From Candidatus Aminicenantota bacterium (GTDB lineage Bacteria; Acidobacteriota; Aminicenantia; Aminicenantales; Aminicenantaceae), in contig WJMT01000030.1 of assembly GCA_014727835.1 (NCBI GenBank), forward strand, positions 1 to 56,316: a DNA stretch of 56,316 nt, read 5' to 3'. This document shows, one piece after another, positions 17,603 through 26,878 of this stretch. Positions within the stretch are counted from its first letter, which is position 1; the number at the start of each line of letters is the position of its first letter. A program made the translations under genes and the position numbers. The notes beneath the pieces are model-generated. The model saw only the letters and a list, made by a program, of their open reading frames with translations. It had not been told where the DNA came from and did not search any database.

Positions 17603-17633
17603 TTTTCCACATTTGTGGATATATCTGTGGAAA
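17603..17633 (+). promoter_or_regulatory. Cluster of three DnaA boxes (likely oriC part / dnaA autoregulation)
   Basis: Three nine-base sites lie within 31 bases: TTTTCCACA (17603-17611), TTGTGGATA (17613-17621, the reverse of the perfect box TATCCACAA) and CTGTGGAAA (17625-17633, the reverse of TTTCCACAG). The consensus is TTATNCACA. The cluster ends 14 bases before the dnaA start codon. Such spacing is typical for origin-proximal dnaA control regions. Confidence 0.75.
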
Positions 17634-17647
17634 ACTAGGGTCTCAAT

Positions 17648-18976
17648 ATGGAGGAATCAGGTAAACTCAATCCTTGGAAACGCATCCAAAAGAAAATCGA
17701 ACGCCAAATCGATAAAAACAGTTTTGAGACCTGGTTTGGTCCCACATCCTTTATAGGCCAGGAAGAAAATTCTCTATATATCAAAGTCCCCAATTCCTAT
17801 TTCAGAGACTGGTTGTCCTTTCATTATTCCAGTCTCATCAGTTCCATTTCCAAAGATCTGTTTGATAAGGTCTATAATATTAAATATATATTCGATGATT
17901 CCTCTTCTTTTATGCGCCGGAGTCCCAGAGAGAGAAGGTCGAAAAACGGATACCTTCTCAATCCGAACCTCAATCCCAATTACACTTTTGATAATTTTAT
18001 CGTGGGTTCTTGCAATCAATTTGCCCATGCCGCCTCTTCATCTGTATCCAAGAATCCGGCAAAATCCTATAATCCACTCTATATTTACGGAGGTGCTGGT
18101 CTCGGAAAAACTCATCTCATGAATGCCATCGGTCACGAAATCTTAAACAGTAAACAGGGAATTAAAATTTTATATATGACCACAGAAAAGTTCATGAATG
18201 ACCTTATTAATCATCTGCAGTACGGAAAAATCATGGATTTTAGAGAAAAATACAGAAGCATCGATCTCTTGCTCATGGATGACATTCATTTTTTATCCGG
18301 GAGAGAAAGAACCAAAGAGGAGTTCTTTCATACTTTCAATCACTTGTATGAAAATCAGAAACAAATTGTGATTTCCAGTGACTGTCCTCCTAAAGAAATC
18401 CCTAACATAGAGGAGAGGTTCAGTTCAAGATTTGAATGGGGTCTTATTGCAGACCTCAAACCGCCTGATATTGAAACAAGAATTGCCATATTAAAGAAAA
18501 AATCTCAGATAGAGGGAGTGGTTCTTCCTGAAAGCGTAGCACTTTATATTGCAGATAAAGTCCATTCTAATATTCGCGAATTGGAAGGATTTCTTAGGCG
18601 TGTCATCGCATATTCTTCATTGAAAGGCCAACCCATTGATTTGGAATTGACGAAAGATGCTCTAAAAAGCCTTCTTGATTCCCTCGAACATGTGATCACT
18701 GTGGAAAAAATTCAGAAATTTGTTTGTCATGAATATAAAATCGGATTGAAAAAATTAAAGTCAAAAAACAATTCCCCAAAAGTCGCCTTTCCCCGACAGA
18801 TAGCCATGTATTTATCAAAGAAAATCACGGATTCCTCCCTTCCTGAAATCGGGAAAAAATTTGGAGGAAAACATCACACCACAGTCATTCACAGTATTAA
18901 GAAAATAGAGAAATTAAGAGAAACTAACAGGAATTTCGACAATAAAATCAACAGGATGATGAGCTCTCTACGCTAG
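17648..18976 (+). CDS. dnaA: Chromosomal replication initiator protein DnaA
   Basis: DnaA is an AAA+ ATPase that binds boxes at oriC and opens the DNA. Domain I is residues 1-75 (WKRIQKKIERQIDKNSFETWF), followed by a short linker. The family signature YTFDNFIVGSCNQFAHAA is near residue 112. Walker A is YGGAGLGKTH (147-156), Walker B LLLMDDIHFL, and the C-terminal helix-turn-helix ends in GGKHHTTVIHSIKKIE. The length of 442 is normal. The adjacent dnaN and box cluster make this the likely origin. Confidence 0.98.
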   Translation: MEESGKLNPWKRIQKKIERQIDKNSFETWFGPTSFIGQEENSLYIKVPNSYFRDWLSFHYSSLISSISKDLFDKVYNIKYIFDDSSSFMRRSPRERRSKNGYLLNPNLNPNYTFDNFIVGSCNQFAHAASSSVSKNPAKSYNPLYIYGGAGLGKTHLMNAIGHEILNSKQGIKILYMTTEKFMNDLINHLQYGKIMDFREKYRSIDLLLMDDIHFLSGRERTKEEFFHTFNHLYENQKQIVISSDCPPKEIPNIEERFSSRFEWGLIADLKPPDIETRIAILKKKSQIEGVVLPESVALYIADKVHSNIRELEGFLRRVIAYSSLKGQPIDLELTKDALKSLLDSLEHVITVEKIQKFVCHEYKIGLKKLKSKNNSPKVAFPRQIAMYLSKKITDSSLPEIGKKFGGKHHTTVIHSIKKIEKLRETNRNFDNKINRMMSSLR

Positions 18977-19095
18977 GTCCTACTTGTGTTTACAAGAATT
19001 TTTCACATATTATTTGCAATTATTATTATTATTATTTAATCTTTAAAAAGGTATATAATAAATATAATAATGTATTCTAAGAAAAGGTGGAAAAA
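18977..19095 (+). promoter_or_regulatory. AT-rich dnaA-dnaN intergenic region: candidate unwinding element and dnaN promoter
   Basis: This 119-base gap is almost purely A/T between 19008 and 19080. It contains a DnaA-box-like TTTTTCACA (18999-19007, one mismatch), an (ATT)6 tract, and two TATAAT boxes (19054-19059 and 19063-19068) that may serve dnaN. In bipartite origins such as that of Bacillus subtilis the unwinding element lies between dnaA and dnaN; the same layout is inferred here. Unwinding itself cannot be seen from sequence. Confidence 0.5.
19019..19036 (+). repeat. (ATT)6 trinucleotide repeat
   Basis: Six perfect ATT units in the dnaA-dnaN gap, inside the candidate duplex-unwinding segment. 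Confidence 0.9.
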
Positions 19096-20196
19096 ATGAG
19101 ATTCTCAATCAAAAAAGAAAATATATTCACAGAACTTCAACTCCTTCAGGGAATTGTTGAGAAGAGAAACACAATGCCTATTCTGGCAAACATTTTGATA
19201 GATGCAAAGAAAAACAGCGTGGAGATGATCGGAACTGATTTGGAAGTCGGGCTCAGATCCCGTATCAAAACACAGGTTGATGAAGAGGGAACAGGAACGA
19301 TTTCTGGGAAAAAAGTATATGAGATTATCAGATCGCTTCCAGAAGAAAAAGAAGTCATGTTCTCCATGGATAATGAAAAAATGATGGAAATCTCCTCTGG
19401 GGCGAGCCAGTTTAAAGTCCTGTGCAGTCCCAAGGATGACTATCCACAGGTGCCAGAGGCAAGATTTGAAAAAGATATTCTGATTCCTCTCGATCAATTT
19501 CAGGAGATGATCAATCGGGTTTATTTTGCCATCACTCAGGAACAGAGATATTATTTAAATGGAGCGTTGATGATTCTCAAAGGAAACCAAATCGATCTGA
19601 TCAGCACGGATGGTCATCGTCTTGCCTACACATCCTCCAAGCTTGATAATGTGGAAATCGATGAGGAAATCAATAGAATCGTGTCTAAAAAGACACTTGG
19701 AGAATTGAGAAAGTTCGAAGACGAACAAATCAAATTTGATTTGGATGAAAGCAATCTGTTTTTCAATGTTAAAAACAGAACTTTGATCTCACGGATCATT
19801 GAGGGTAAATTTCCAAATTACAATGCTGTCATCCCTAAGGATAACCAAAATACAATTGTGTTTCCCACAGAAAACATCACAGACGCGATCAGAAGGGTCT
19901 CTCTGCTGTCCACAGAGCGGTCTAAGGGAATTAAAATGAAAGTCGAGAAGGACAAGGTGGAGCTCTTTTCTTCCAATCCAGAGCTGGGAGAGGCCCGCGA
20001 TCAGGTGGAGACAGAATACAAAGGCGATAAATTTGAGATTGGGTTCAATTCTCAGTACATCCTGGATTTCTTAACCACTCTTGAGTCTAAAAATGTCCGT
20101 TTTGAAATGAAGGACCCCAACAGCGCAGTTTTGATGATGCCGGAAGAGGCGGATGAAATTGAATATAAGTATGTCTTGATGCCCATGAAAATTTGA
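19096..20196 (+). CDS. dnaN: DNA polymerase III beta subunit (sliding clamp)
   Basis: The beta clamp encircles DNA and tethers polymerase III. Three repeats of the clamp fold are visible: the N-terminal RFSIKKENIFTELQLLQGIVEKRNTMPILANIL (given in part), RYYLNGALMILKGNQIDLISTDGHRLA, and the C-terminal IGFNSQYILDFL and end EYKYVLMPMKI. I start at the ATG at 19096, with AAGGTGG as ribosome site. A GTG nine bases earlier falls inside that site. The product is 366 residues, normal. recF does not follow; the next gene is the convergent apbE. Confidence 0.97.
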   Translation: MRFSIKKENIFTELQLLQGIVEKRNTMPILANILIDAKKNSVEMIGTDLEVGLRSRIKTQVDEEGTGTISGKKVYEIIRSLPEEKEVMFSMDNEKMMEISSGASQFKVLCSPKDDYPQVPEARFEKDILIPLDQFQEMINRVYFAITQEQRYYLNGALMILKGNQIDLISTDGHRLAYTSSKLDNVEIDEEINRIVSKKTLGELRKFEDEQIKFDLDESNLFFNVKNRTLISRIIEGKFPNYNAVIPKDNQNTIVFPTENITDAIRRVSLLSTERSKGIKMKVEKDKVELFSSNPELGEARDQVETEYKGDKFEIGFNSQYILDFLTTLESKNVRFEMKDPNSAVLMMPEEADEIEYKYVLMPMKI

Positions 20197-20206
20197 TTCC
20201 CGGAAT

Positions 20207-21151
20207 TTATTCCAGCCAATTGATAGAGTATTTTTTTCCATATTCAAAAACCTCACCTTGGTCATTGACCACGATTGCTCCATAGTTAGGAAATTTTTTT
20301 AGGATGGCATCTGTTTTTTCAGAGACAAAAACAGCAGTAGACAGAGCATCACACACGTGCACTTCGGGGCCAATAATCGTCACGCTCTGTTTTCCTTTTG
20401 CTGGATACCCAGTTGATGGGTCAAAAATATGATGATATCGAGTGTTGTTTTTGATGAAAAAATTCTGATAGTCACCTGAGGTTGCTGCTCCCATATCAGT
20501 GATTGAGAGGACTCCCACATATCCTTGTTTTCTGGGATGTTGTATACCGATGTTCCAATTTTCTTGGTTAGGATTTGTTCCCCAGCAGTATATATCTCCT
20601 CCGGCATTGATAAATCCTTTTTTGATGCCCAGATCCCGGAGAGCTTGGGAAGCCAGGTCTACTCCATATCCTTTGGCGATACCGCCCCAATCCAGCTTGA
20701 TTTTTTCTGGAATGAGAATCTGGTTGTCTGTGATTTGGATTTGATCCATTCCCAAAGATATCATCAAATGATAGATTTCCTCTTCAGAAGGGATTCTATG
20801 GCATCCACTGGCAAATCCCCAAGCCTCCTTGAGAATGCCGAGAGTGATATCAAAGCAGCCACCTGTTTTTTTATGAATTTCAAGGCTTTTTTTTAACAGA
20901 TATTCAAATTGACTGGATCGGTTGCCGGATCTCCCTGGAGAAAACAGTTTCTCAATAGATGAAAAAATATCTTGGACTTGCCTTTTGGCTCTGAGGAATT
21001 CTGGACCAGAGCTGTACACTCTCAATTCACAAACCGTGTTGAAAAACATCAGAGAAGATCTAAGCCAGGTTTTTTGAAGTCCGCAGTGGAGCAGGAAAGA
21101 AGAGAGACAGAGCAAAACGAGAAGTTTTTTCATTGGTTGGGTGTGTTTCAT
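20207..21151 (-). CDS. apbE: FAD:protein FMN transferase (ApbE), lipoprotein
   Basis: ApbE cleaves FAD and attaches FMN to a Thr or Ser of periplasmic-side proteins such as RnfG and RnfD. The leader ends SSFLLHCG, a lipobox-like site that would anchor it outside the inner membrane. The motifs are CFDITLGILKEAWGF, LDWGGIAKGYGVD, INAGGDIYCWG, AATSGDYQNFF, HIFDPSTGYPA and DALSTAVFVSE, all as in the family. The natural clients in this window are RnfG and RnfD some 10 kb away. The start may be at 21151 or at the second Met (21133); neither has a strong ribosome site. Confidence 0.92.
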   Translation of the reverse strand: MKHTQPMKKLLVLLCLSSFLLHCGLQKTWLRSSLMFFNTVCELRVYSSGPEFLRAKRQVQDIFSSIEKLFSPGRSGNRSSQFEYLLKKSLEIHKKTGGCFDITLGILKEAWGFASGCHRIPSEEEIYHLMISLGMDQIQITDNQILIPEKIKLDWGGIAKGYGVDLASQALRDLGIKKGFINAGGDIYCWGTNPNQENWNIGIQHPRKQGYVGVLSITDMGAATSGDYQNFFIKNNTRYHHIFDPSTGYPAKGKQSVTIIGPEVHVCDALSTAVFVSEKTDAILKKFPNYGAIVVNDQGEVFEYGKKYSINWLE

Positions 21152-21199
21152 TTTATTAAAAACAAAGATAAAGTCAATTTCTGTTGGATTTATCTTTGG

Positions 21200-21227
21200 T
21201 TGACAAGTATAGTGTCGATATTATAAA
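21200..21227 (+). promoter_or_regulatory. Promoter of the permease/oxidoreductase operon
   Basis: Consensus TTGACA (21200-21205), 16 bases, TATAAA (21222-21227), 46 bases before the permease start. Confidence 0.65.
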
Positions 21228-21273
21228 TATAAAAAAATTATGTGGTGCGTCCAAATAAAAAAACGAGGGCCAG

Positions 21274-22482
21274 ATGGGTTATAAATTTCGTCTCAGCTTC
21301 ATGATGTTTCTTCAGTATGCGATTTGGGGCGCTTGGGCTCCTGTTTTATCTGAATATCTGATCAATGATCTGGGTTTTTCAGGGACCCAAGTGGGTGTGA
21401 TTTATTCACTGCTTCCTTTAGCCACCATCCTTTCTCCCTTTTTAGGAGGACAGATTGCAGACCGGTATTTTCCCACAGAAAAGGTCATTGCTTTTTTACA
21501 GCTTTCCGGAGGAGCACTCCTCATATACACCTCCTTTGTCTCTGATTACTCCACCATGATGTGGCTTATCTTTCTTTATTCCCTTTTGTATGCCCCCACC
21601 TTAGCGCTCACAAACTCCATCGCATTCATCAACTTGAAAGATTCAGAGAAAGAATTCGGGACCATTCGAGTGTGGGGGACCATAGGTTGGATCGCAGCAG
21701 GTCTTTTGTTGGCTAGCTGGAGGATGCTGGCTGATTCTCAACACATCCTGGCGTTAACAGGAGACACCTTAATGCTGGCAGGTGTGTTTTCTGTCATTAT
21801 GGGATTTCAGTCTTTCGGCCTTCCCCATACACCCCCAAAAAAGGAAGTTAAAAAGCCGTGGGCTTTTTTGGAAGCCATCAAGATGCTGAAGGACAACAAT
21901 CTGGCGATTTTCATCGGTATCACCTTTATTGTTGCCACAGAACTGCAGTTTTATTATATATTGACAGCCCCGTATTTGACCTCTGGCAGGATCGGGATCA
22001 AGTCAACCATGGTGTCCGGCGTTATGGTGATCGCCCAGGTAGCAGAAATCTTTGTGATGGCCGCGCTCCTCCCCTACTTCTTACCCAAATTCGGGATTAA
22101 AAAAACCATGATCATTGGAGTCCTGGCCTGGCCTCTCCGTTACATCATCTTTGTCATCGGCCAGCCTGTATGGCTGGTCATTGCTTCCCTGTCGCTTCAC
22201 GGCTTTTGTTATGTGTTTTTTTTCACGGCAGCTTTTATTTACATAGACAAGGTGGCACCCAAAGACATCAGGGCTTCTGCTCAGAGTCTCATTGCCATTG
22301 TCACATTAGGTTTGGGCAATTTTTTAGGCAGTCTTTTTGCAGGATGGATACAGACCGTATTCACTCAAGGAGCTGTGACAAACTGGAAAGGGGTTTTTGT
22401 GGTCCCGTCGGTTTTGACGATTCTGTGTGCAGTGGTGTTTATTCTGTTTTTCAAGGAAAAGAAAAAAGTCCATCTAGACTGA
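21274..22482 (+). CDS. MFS transporter, nucleoside:H+ symporter (NupG-like) family
   Basis: The 402-residue protein is largely hydrophobic with about twelve membrane helices. MFLQYAIWGAWAPVLSEYL, GVIYSLLPLATILSPFLGGQIADRYF and FGTIRVWGTIGWIAAG are typical of the NupG/XapB group of the major facilitator superfamily. Relatives of this type often stand beside Gfo/Idh/MocA and sugar-isomerase genes in environmental bacteria. Here it precedes such genes directly, so a modified sugar or glycoside may be the real substrate. That is inference from context. It is the first gene after a good promoter. Confidence 0.85.
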   Translation: MGYKFRLSFMMFLQYAIWGAWAPVLSEYLINDLGFSGTQVGVIYSLLPLATILSPFLGGQIADRYFPTEKVIAFLQLSGGALLIYTSFVSDYSTMMWLIFLYSLLYAPTLALTNSIAFINLKDSEKEFGTIRVWGTIGWIAAGLLLASWRMLADSQHILALTGDTLMLAGVFSVIMGFQSFGLPHTPPKKEVKKPWAFLEAIKMLKDNNLAIFIGITFIVATELQFYYILTAPYLTSGRIGIKSTMVSGVMVIAQVAEIFVMAALLPYFLPKFGIKKTMIIGVLAWPLRYIIFVIGQPVWLVIASLSLHGFCYVFFFTAAFIYIDKVAPKDIRASAQSLIAIVTLGLGNFLGSLFAGWIQTVFTQGAVTNWKGVFVVPSVLTILCAVVFILFFKEKKKVHLD

Positions 22483-22554
22483 GAACAGATGGGTTGATCT
22501 GGAGGGCGGATAACCTCTGTTTTCAGAGAGAGACAATTAAGAAGAGAGGCTGAA

Positions 22555-23808
22555 ATGTCAAAAAAAAGACTGGGAATTGGATTTATAGGAGCCGGTTTTA
22601 TCACTAAATTTCATATCAGATCTTGGGTTGGTGTCCGGGATGCGGATATACTGGGGATTGTCAGCCGGAGCCCAGAGAGTGCTCAGAAGGCCGCGGACCT
22701 GGCCCGACGGCTCAGGGTGGGACAAGCAAAGGTCTATGCATCGGTTTCAGAGATGGTGGCCTCGCCTGCGATTGACGCACTCTGGGTCTGCAGCCCTAAT
22801 TACAACCGGCTGGAGATCATGGAAGAGATTGTTCATGCCGTGAAATCAGGAACAGGCGAGATCATAGGAGTGGCCTGCGAAAAGCCCTTGGGCAGAAATG
22901 TCCAAGAGGCCCAAAAGATGAGTTCTCTTGTTCGGGAAGCCGGCCTATTGGATGGATATCTTGAGGACCAGATCTTTTCGCCTTCTGTTGTTCGCGGGAA
23001 AGAGATTTTATGGACCAGGGGAGCAGCCACTACGGGCCGGCCCTATCTGGCCCGTGCTTCAGAGGAACACGGCGGCCCTCATATGCCCTGGTTTTGGGAA
23101 GGATCTCTTCAGGGCGGAGGCGTCATCAATGACATGATGTGTCATTCCGTAGAAGAAGCTCGTTTCATGCTGACTCCTCCGGGTGCGGAGAGAAGCGTTA
23201 TTAAGCCACGGAAAGTGATGGCGTATGCAAACTGCCTCAAATGGCAAATACCTGACTATGCGGAAGAGCTTGCCAAGCAAAGTGATGGAGGGCTGGATTA
23301 TCTCAACCGTCCGGCAGAGGATTTTGCCAGAGCTGTGATCGAATATGAAGGAGAGAAAGGAGAGAAGCTGTTGGTGGAGACCACCACCTCCTGGTGCTAT
23401 GTGGGAGCTGGCTTGAGACTGAGCATGGAGCTTTTAGGGCCTGAGTATTCGCTGTCAATAAATACTCTGGATTCCAATTTGAAAATCTTTTTCAGTCGAA
23501 AAGTTCAGGGAAAGCAAGGGGAAGACCTGGTCGAGAAACAAAATGCAGAAACAGGGCAGATGCCCATTGTGAGCAGCGAAGAGATTGAATACGGCTATAC
23601 AGATGAAAACCGGCATATGGTGCAATCTTTTCTAGACGGCACCAGGCCAAGAGAAAACTTTACTGATGGAGAGGAGGTCACCAAGCTTCTTATGGCCGCT
23701 TATATGAGTATCGAGGAGGAGAGGACGATCATTTTCCCCCCAGAAGGCCTGGAAGATTTTATCCCAGCCGTGGCCAAAGGGGAATGGAATCCTCAAAAAA
23801 AAGCATGA
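22555..23808 (+). CDS. Gfo/Idh/MocA-family oxidoreductase (cytoplasmic)
   Basis: An N-terminal Rossmann fold (GIGFIGAGFITKFHIRSW) binds NAD(P), and the catalytic-region motif CEKPLGRN matches the family EKP signature. The C-terminal alpha/beta domain includes GPHMPWFWEG and GGVINDMMCHSVEEARFML, where the His is in a likely catalytic position. The protein has no signal peptide, so it acts in the cytoplasm. Such enzymes oxidise or reduce sugar hydroxyls. With the following TIM-barrel/DUF1080 protein it suggests oxidation-dependent handling of a glycoside. The substrate is unknown. It is followed after 9 bases by the fusion gene. Confidence 0.88.
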   Translation: MSKKRLGIGFIGAGFITKFHIRSWVGVRDADILGIVSRSPESAQKAADLARRLRVGQAKVYASVSEMVASPAIDALWVCSPNYNRLEIMEEIVHAVKSGTGEIIGVACEKPLGRNVQEAQKMSSLVREAGLLDGYLEDQIFSPSVVRGKEILWTRGAATTGRPYLARASEEHGGPHMPWFWEGSLQGGGVINDMMCHSVEEARFMLTPPGAERSVIKPRKVMAYANCLKWQIPDYAEELAKQSDGGLDYLNRPAEDFARAVIEYEGEKGEKLLVETTTSWCYVGAGLRLSMELLGPEYSLSINTLDSNLKIFFSRKVQGKQGEDLVEKQNAETGQMPIVSSEEIEYGYTDENRHMVQSFLDGTRPRENFTDGEEVTKLLMAAYMSIEEERTIIFPPEGLEDFIPAVAKGEWNPQKKA

Positions 23809-23817
23809 GGAGGTATT

Positions 23818-25293
23818 ATGAAACACCCAAGGTGTCTGTTTTTGATATGGATTGTTTTTTGTGCGGTTTCCTGTTTTAGCGGAGAAAAAGCCGCAGAGCA
23901 GGGATCATCTTCTGCGGAAGACACGAACGCCCAGATGGAGCCGGTTCCCTACTCAGAAGTGAGGATCGAGGAATTTCCGTTTGCGGTTCAGTGCTGGACT
24001 TTTCGAAAGTTTTCTTTTTTGGAGACTTTGGATAAGGTCCAAAAACTGGAGATTCCATATCTAGAGGCTTATCCGGGTCAGATTATAGACCGGAGCAATC
24101 CAAGGATCAAGATGGATCATCATTTGAATCCAGAGGAAAGAAAAAATATAAAAAGAGCATTGAGAGAGCACGGCATCACACTGGTGAGCTATGGAGTGGT
24201 GAATTTTAAAAATTCTGAAGAAAGCATGAAAGAGGTGTTTGAGTTTGCAAAAGAAATGGGGATCCGGACCATTGTCACAGAGCCCCAATTTGACGATTTC
24301 TCCCTGCTGGAAATGATGGTCCAGAAATACAATATCAAAGTCGCCATACACAATCATCCCCCGCCTTCTAAATATGCCAGACCAGAAACGGTAAAAGAGC
24401 ATGTCCAGGGACTGGATGAGAGGATCGGGGCGTGTGCGGATACCGGACATTGGATGAGAACCGGAGTGGAACCGGTCAAAGCACTGCGGATGCTTCAAGG
24501 ACGCATTATCAATGTTCATTTGAAAGACCTCAATGAATTTGGAGATAAAGAGGCCTATGATGTTCCGTTTGGTCAAGGGGAAGCCCAGATCAAGAATATT
24601 CTTGCGGAATTGTCTCTACAGAACTACTCCGGTGTGTTAGCCATAGAACATGAGAACCCGGAAGAAGTGAACAATCCGTCTCCTTCCATTGAGAAAGGGA
24701 TCCAGTACGTCAACAGCATCACATATTTCAAGGGATATGAAGAGATCCTTGCTCAAAGCAGCGGCCGGTATTCCAAACACGGGTGGAACCATTATGGGCC
24801 GGGATATTTTGTTCTGGATGCAAAGACCGGAGTCCTCAAATCTCAGGGCGGGATGGGCTTGTTTTGGTACAGCCAAAAGCAATATCAGGATTTCATTCTG
24901 GAACTGGATTTCAAATGCGCCAGAAAAGACACCAATTCAGGAATTTTTCTCAGAGTGCCTGACATGCTTGTCAGCAACAGCTACATCTATCACTCTTTTG
25001 AGATCCAGATTTATGATGCCGGAAAGGATATCCATAAGACCGGAGCGGTTTATGATGCAGAGGCGCCCACCAAAGACGCGTTTAAGGAAACCGGTGAGTG
25101 GAACCACTTCAAGATCATTTTCCAGGGAGAACGAATTCAGGTTGAACTGAACGGGGAAAACATCCTGGATTGGACAGCAGAGCCTAGGGGTAAAGTGAGG
25201 GATTTTTCTGATAAGGGATACATCGGGTTGCAGAACCATGACAGCCGGTCCCCGGTCTATTTCAGGAATATTTTTATCAAAGAGATCAGCTAG
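23818..25293 (+). CDS. Lipoprotein fusion: sugar isomerase/epimerase TIM barrel + DUF1080 domain
   Basis: The leader ends CAVSCFSGE, a probable lipobox (Cys19). Residues 50-305 form an AP-endonuclease-family-2 type TIM barrel with metal-site segments: LEAYPG, VTEPQFDD, AIHNHPPP, CADTGHW, VHLKDLNEFGD and AIEHENPEE. Residues 315-491 are a DUF1080 (3-keto-disaccharide hydrolase type) jelly roll: FILELDFKC, NSGIFLRVPD, SFEIQIYDAG, GEWNHFKIIFQGERIQVELN and GYIGLQNHD. DUF1080 proteins act on 3-keto-glycosides in several bacteria. One exported chain holding both domains would join isomerisation or elimination with hydrolysis. It overlaps the xylulokinase stop by 4 bases, tail to tail. Confidence 0.88.
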   Translation: MKHPRCLFLIWIVFCAVSCFSGEKAAEQGSSSAEDTNAQMEPVPYSEVRIEEFPFAVQCWTFRKFSFLETLDKVQKLEIPYLEAYPGQIIDRSNPRIKMDHHLNPEERKNIKRALREHGITLVSYGVVNFKNSEESMKEVFEFAKEMGIRTIVTEPQFDDFSLLEMMVQKYNIKVAIHNHPPPSKYARPETVKEHVQGLDERIGACADTGHWMRTGVEPVKALRMLQGRIINVHLKDLNEFGDKEAYDVPFGQGEAQIKNILAELSLQNYSGVLAIEHENPEEVNNPSPSIEKGIQYVNSITYFKGYEEILAQSSGRYSKHGWNHYGPGYFVLDAKTGVLKSQGGMGLFWYSQKQYQDFILELDFKCARKDTNSGIFLRVPDMLVSNSYIYHSFEIQIYDAGKDIHKTGAVYDAEAPTKDAFKETGEWNHFKIIFQGERIQVELNGENILDWTAEPRGKVRDFSDKGYIGLQNHDSRSPVYFRNIFIKEIS

Positions 25294-26867
25294 AAAGACT
25301 TGAGACGGTGATGAATGAGGAAGGGATCTTCTCCTTTTTTACCTCTTACGCGCTGAGTGAAAGCATCAAAGAGCTGTTTTAGAGTTCTGTAGATGGGGAC
25401 CGCGTCCGGATCCGGCTTTTTTTTGGCTTTGTGATCCAGAGTCACAAAAGAAGAGGTCAGTTCCTCCAGGCTTAGTCTCTCGCCTTTTTCCTGACCATAG
25501 ACCCAGGCAGCATGGATAGCCGCACCCAGAGCCGCTCCTTCTCCCAGGACTGGAATGGTTTCTGCTTCAAAGATGTCTGCAATGGCCTGTCTCCAGGCCT
25601 CAGACCGAGAAAGTCCCCCGGTAAGCCGGATTTGTTGGGCGTTGACCGGCATGCGTTTGACTCCCTGGTAAAGATTGAGGATGTGCCCTTCTAGGACAGC
25701 TCGGCACAGGATTTTTTTTGTAAAGTCATTCAGACCAAATCCAAAGTAAACAGGGGAAGCCAAGGGAAGATCCGGAGTCCTCTCTCCTGTATACCAGGGG
25801 ACCAAGAGCCTGCCCCGGTTTCCCGGATTTGTTTGTTTGATGATTTGAGTGAATTCTTCATGGGAAATTCTGTATTTCTTTTGGAGCTGGTTGTATCCGT
25901 TTGACAGATTGGAGACACACAGCAGGGGCAGGTAGTTTCCGGTGCTGTCGCAGTAGCAGGCGATTTCTCCGGAAGGATCGACATAGGCCTCTTTTAGAAT
26001 GGTGAAGGCTGTCCCGCTGGTGCCCAGACTTATGGATAACACCCCGGGCTTGATGTTTCCTGTGCCCACGGACCCGTACATGTTATCGCCAGACCCGGCA
26101 TCGATTTTACACCGGGGGGAGAATCCATATTTGCGGACCAGATGAGAAGAGATAGAGCCGATGGTGCGGCGGGATGATTTGACCAAAGGCAGTTTGTTCT
26201 TGAGAGAAGGATCAATGGCCTGGATCACTTTTTGGGACCATTGTTTGGTTTTTGGATTCCACAGCGCTGTTCCGGAGGCATCCCCGGGCTCCATGACATT
26301 GACTCCGCCGGTAAGATACCAATTGATGTAGTTATGGACCAGCATGAAAGAGACTGTGTTTTGATAATTTTCCGGTTCGTTTCTCAACATATGAAGGATC
26401 TTTGGGGCGGTATATCCGGTTTTTTGGCTGTTGCCCACTTCCTTGAGCATGTTTTTTTTCCCGCCTACAGCTTGAGTCAGGATTTCACATTCCTCCGCAG
26501 TGGAAAAATCATTCCAGAGCTTGCTTGTCTTTCGCACCAGTTTTCCCTGATAATCCAGCGCAACCAGACCGTGCTGCTGTCCGGAGACCGAAAGGCATCT
26601 TATCTTTTCCTGATTGATTTCTGATTGTTTGAGACGCTGGAAAAGAACATCCACCGCCTCGATCCACATAAGAGGGTCTGATTCAGAGCATCCCGGTTTG
26701 AGTCCTTGAACAGTGCCGTTTTGAGTTTTGTATTGAGGAAGGTCCTGGTCATAGTTCAGTGAATCAACGGACACCACCTCTTTTCGGTCTTTATTCAGCA
26801 CCAAGAGTTTGCAACCCTGGGTAGACACGTCGAGCCCGGCGAACAGGGAATCTTTGTGGCCTTTCAT
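25290..26867 (-). CDS. xylB: Xylulokinase (FGGY carbohydrate kinase)
   Basis: The kinase phosphorylates D-xylulose with ATP, feeding the pentose phosphate pathway. Visible motifs are AGLDVSTQGCKLLVL (phosphate loop), SGQQHGLVALD, KLWND, LVHNYINWYLTGG, GDASGTALWN, the catalytic DAGSGDNMYGSVG, SISLGTSGTAF and LTGGLSRSEAWRQAIADIF. The length of 525 residues is slightly above typical bacterial XylB and closer to the eukaryote-like group. The FGGY family has many specificities, so the exact sugar is not certain. It lies 11 bases after the NusG-domain-II gene, at the end of the rnf operon. Confidence 0.85.
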   Translation of the reverse strand: MKGHKDSLFAGLDVSTQGCKLLVLNKDRKEVVSVDSLNYDQDLPQYKTQNGTVQGLKPGCSESDPLMWIEAVDVLFQRLKQSEINQEKIRCLSVSGQQHGLVALDYQGKLVRKTSKLWNDFSTAEECEILTQAVGGKKNMLKEVGNSQKTGYTAPKILHMLRNEPENYQNTVSFMLVHNYINWYLTGGVNVMEPGDASGTALWNPKTKQWSQKVIQAIDPSLKNKLPLVKSSRRTIGSISSHLVRKYGFSPRCKIDAGSGDNMYGSVGTGNIKPGVLSISLGTSGTAFTILKEAYVDPSGEIACYCDSTGNYLPLLCVSNLSNGYNQLQKKYRISHEEFTQIIKQTNPGNRGRLLVPWYTGERTPDLPLASPVYFGFGLNDFTKKILCRAVLEGHILNLYQGVKRMPVNAQQIRLTGGLSRSEAWRQAIADIFEAETIPVLGEGAALGAAIHAAWVYGQEKGERLSLEELTSSFVTLDHKAKKKPDPDAVPIYRTLKQLFDAFTQRVRGKKGEDPFLIHHRLKSF

Positions 26868-26878
26868 AAGGGACAGGC

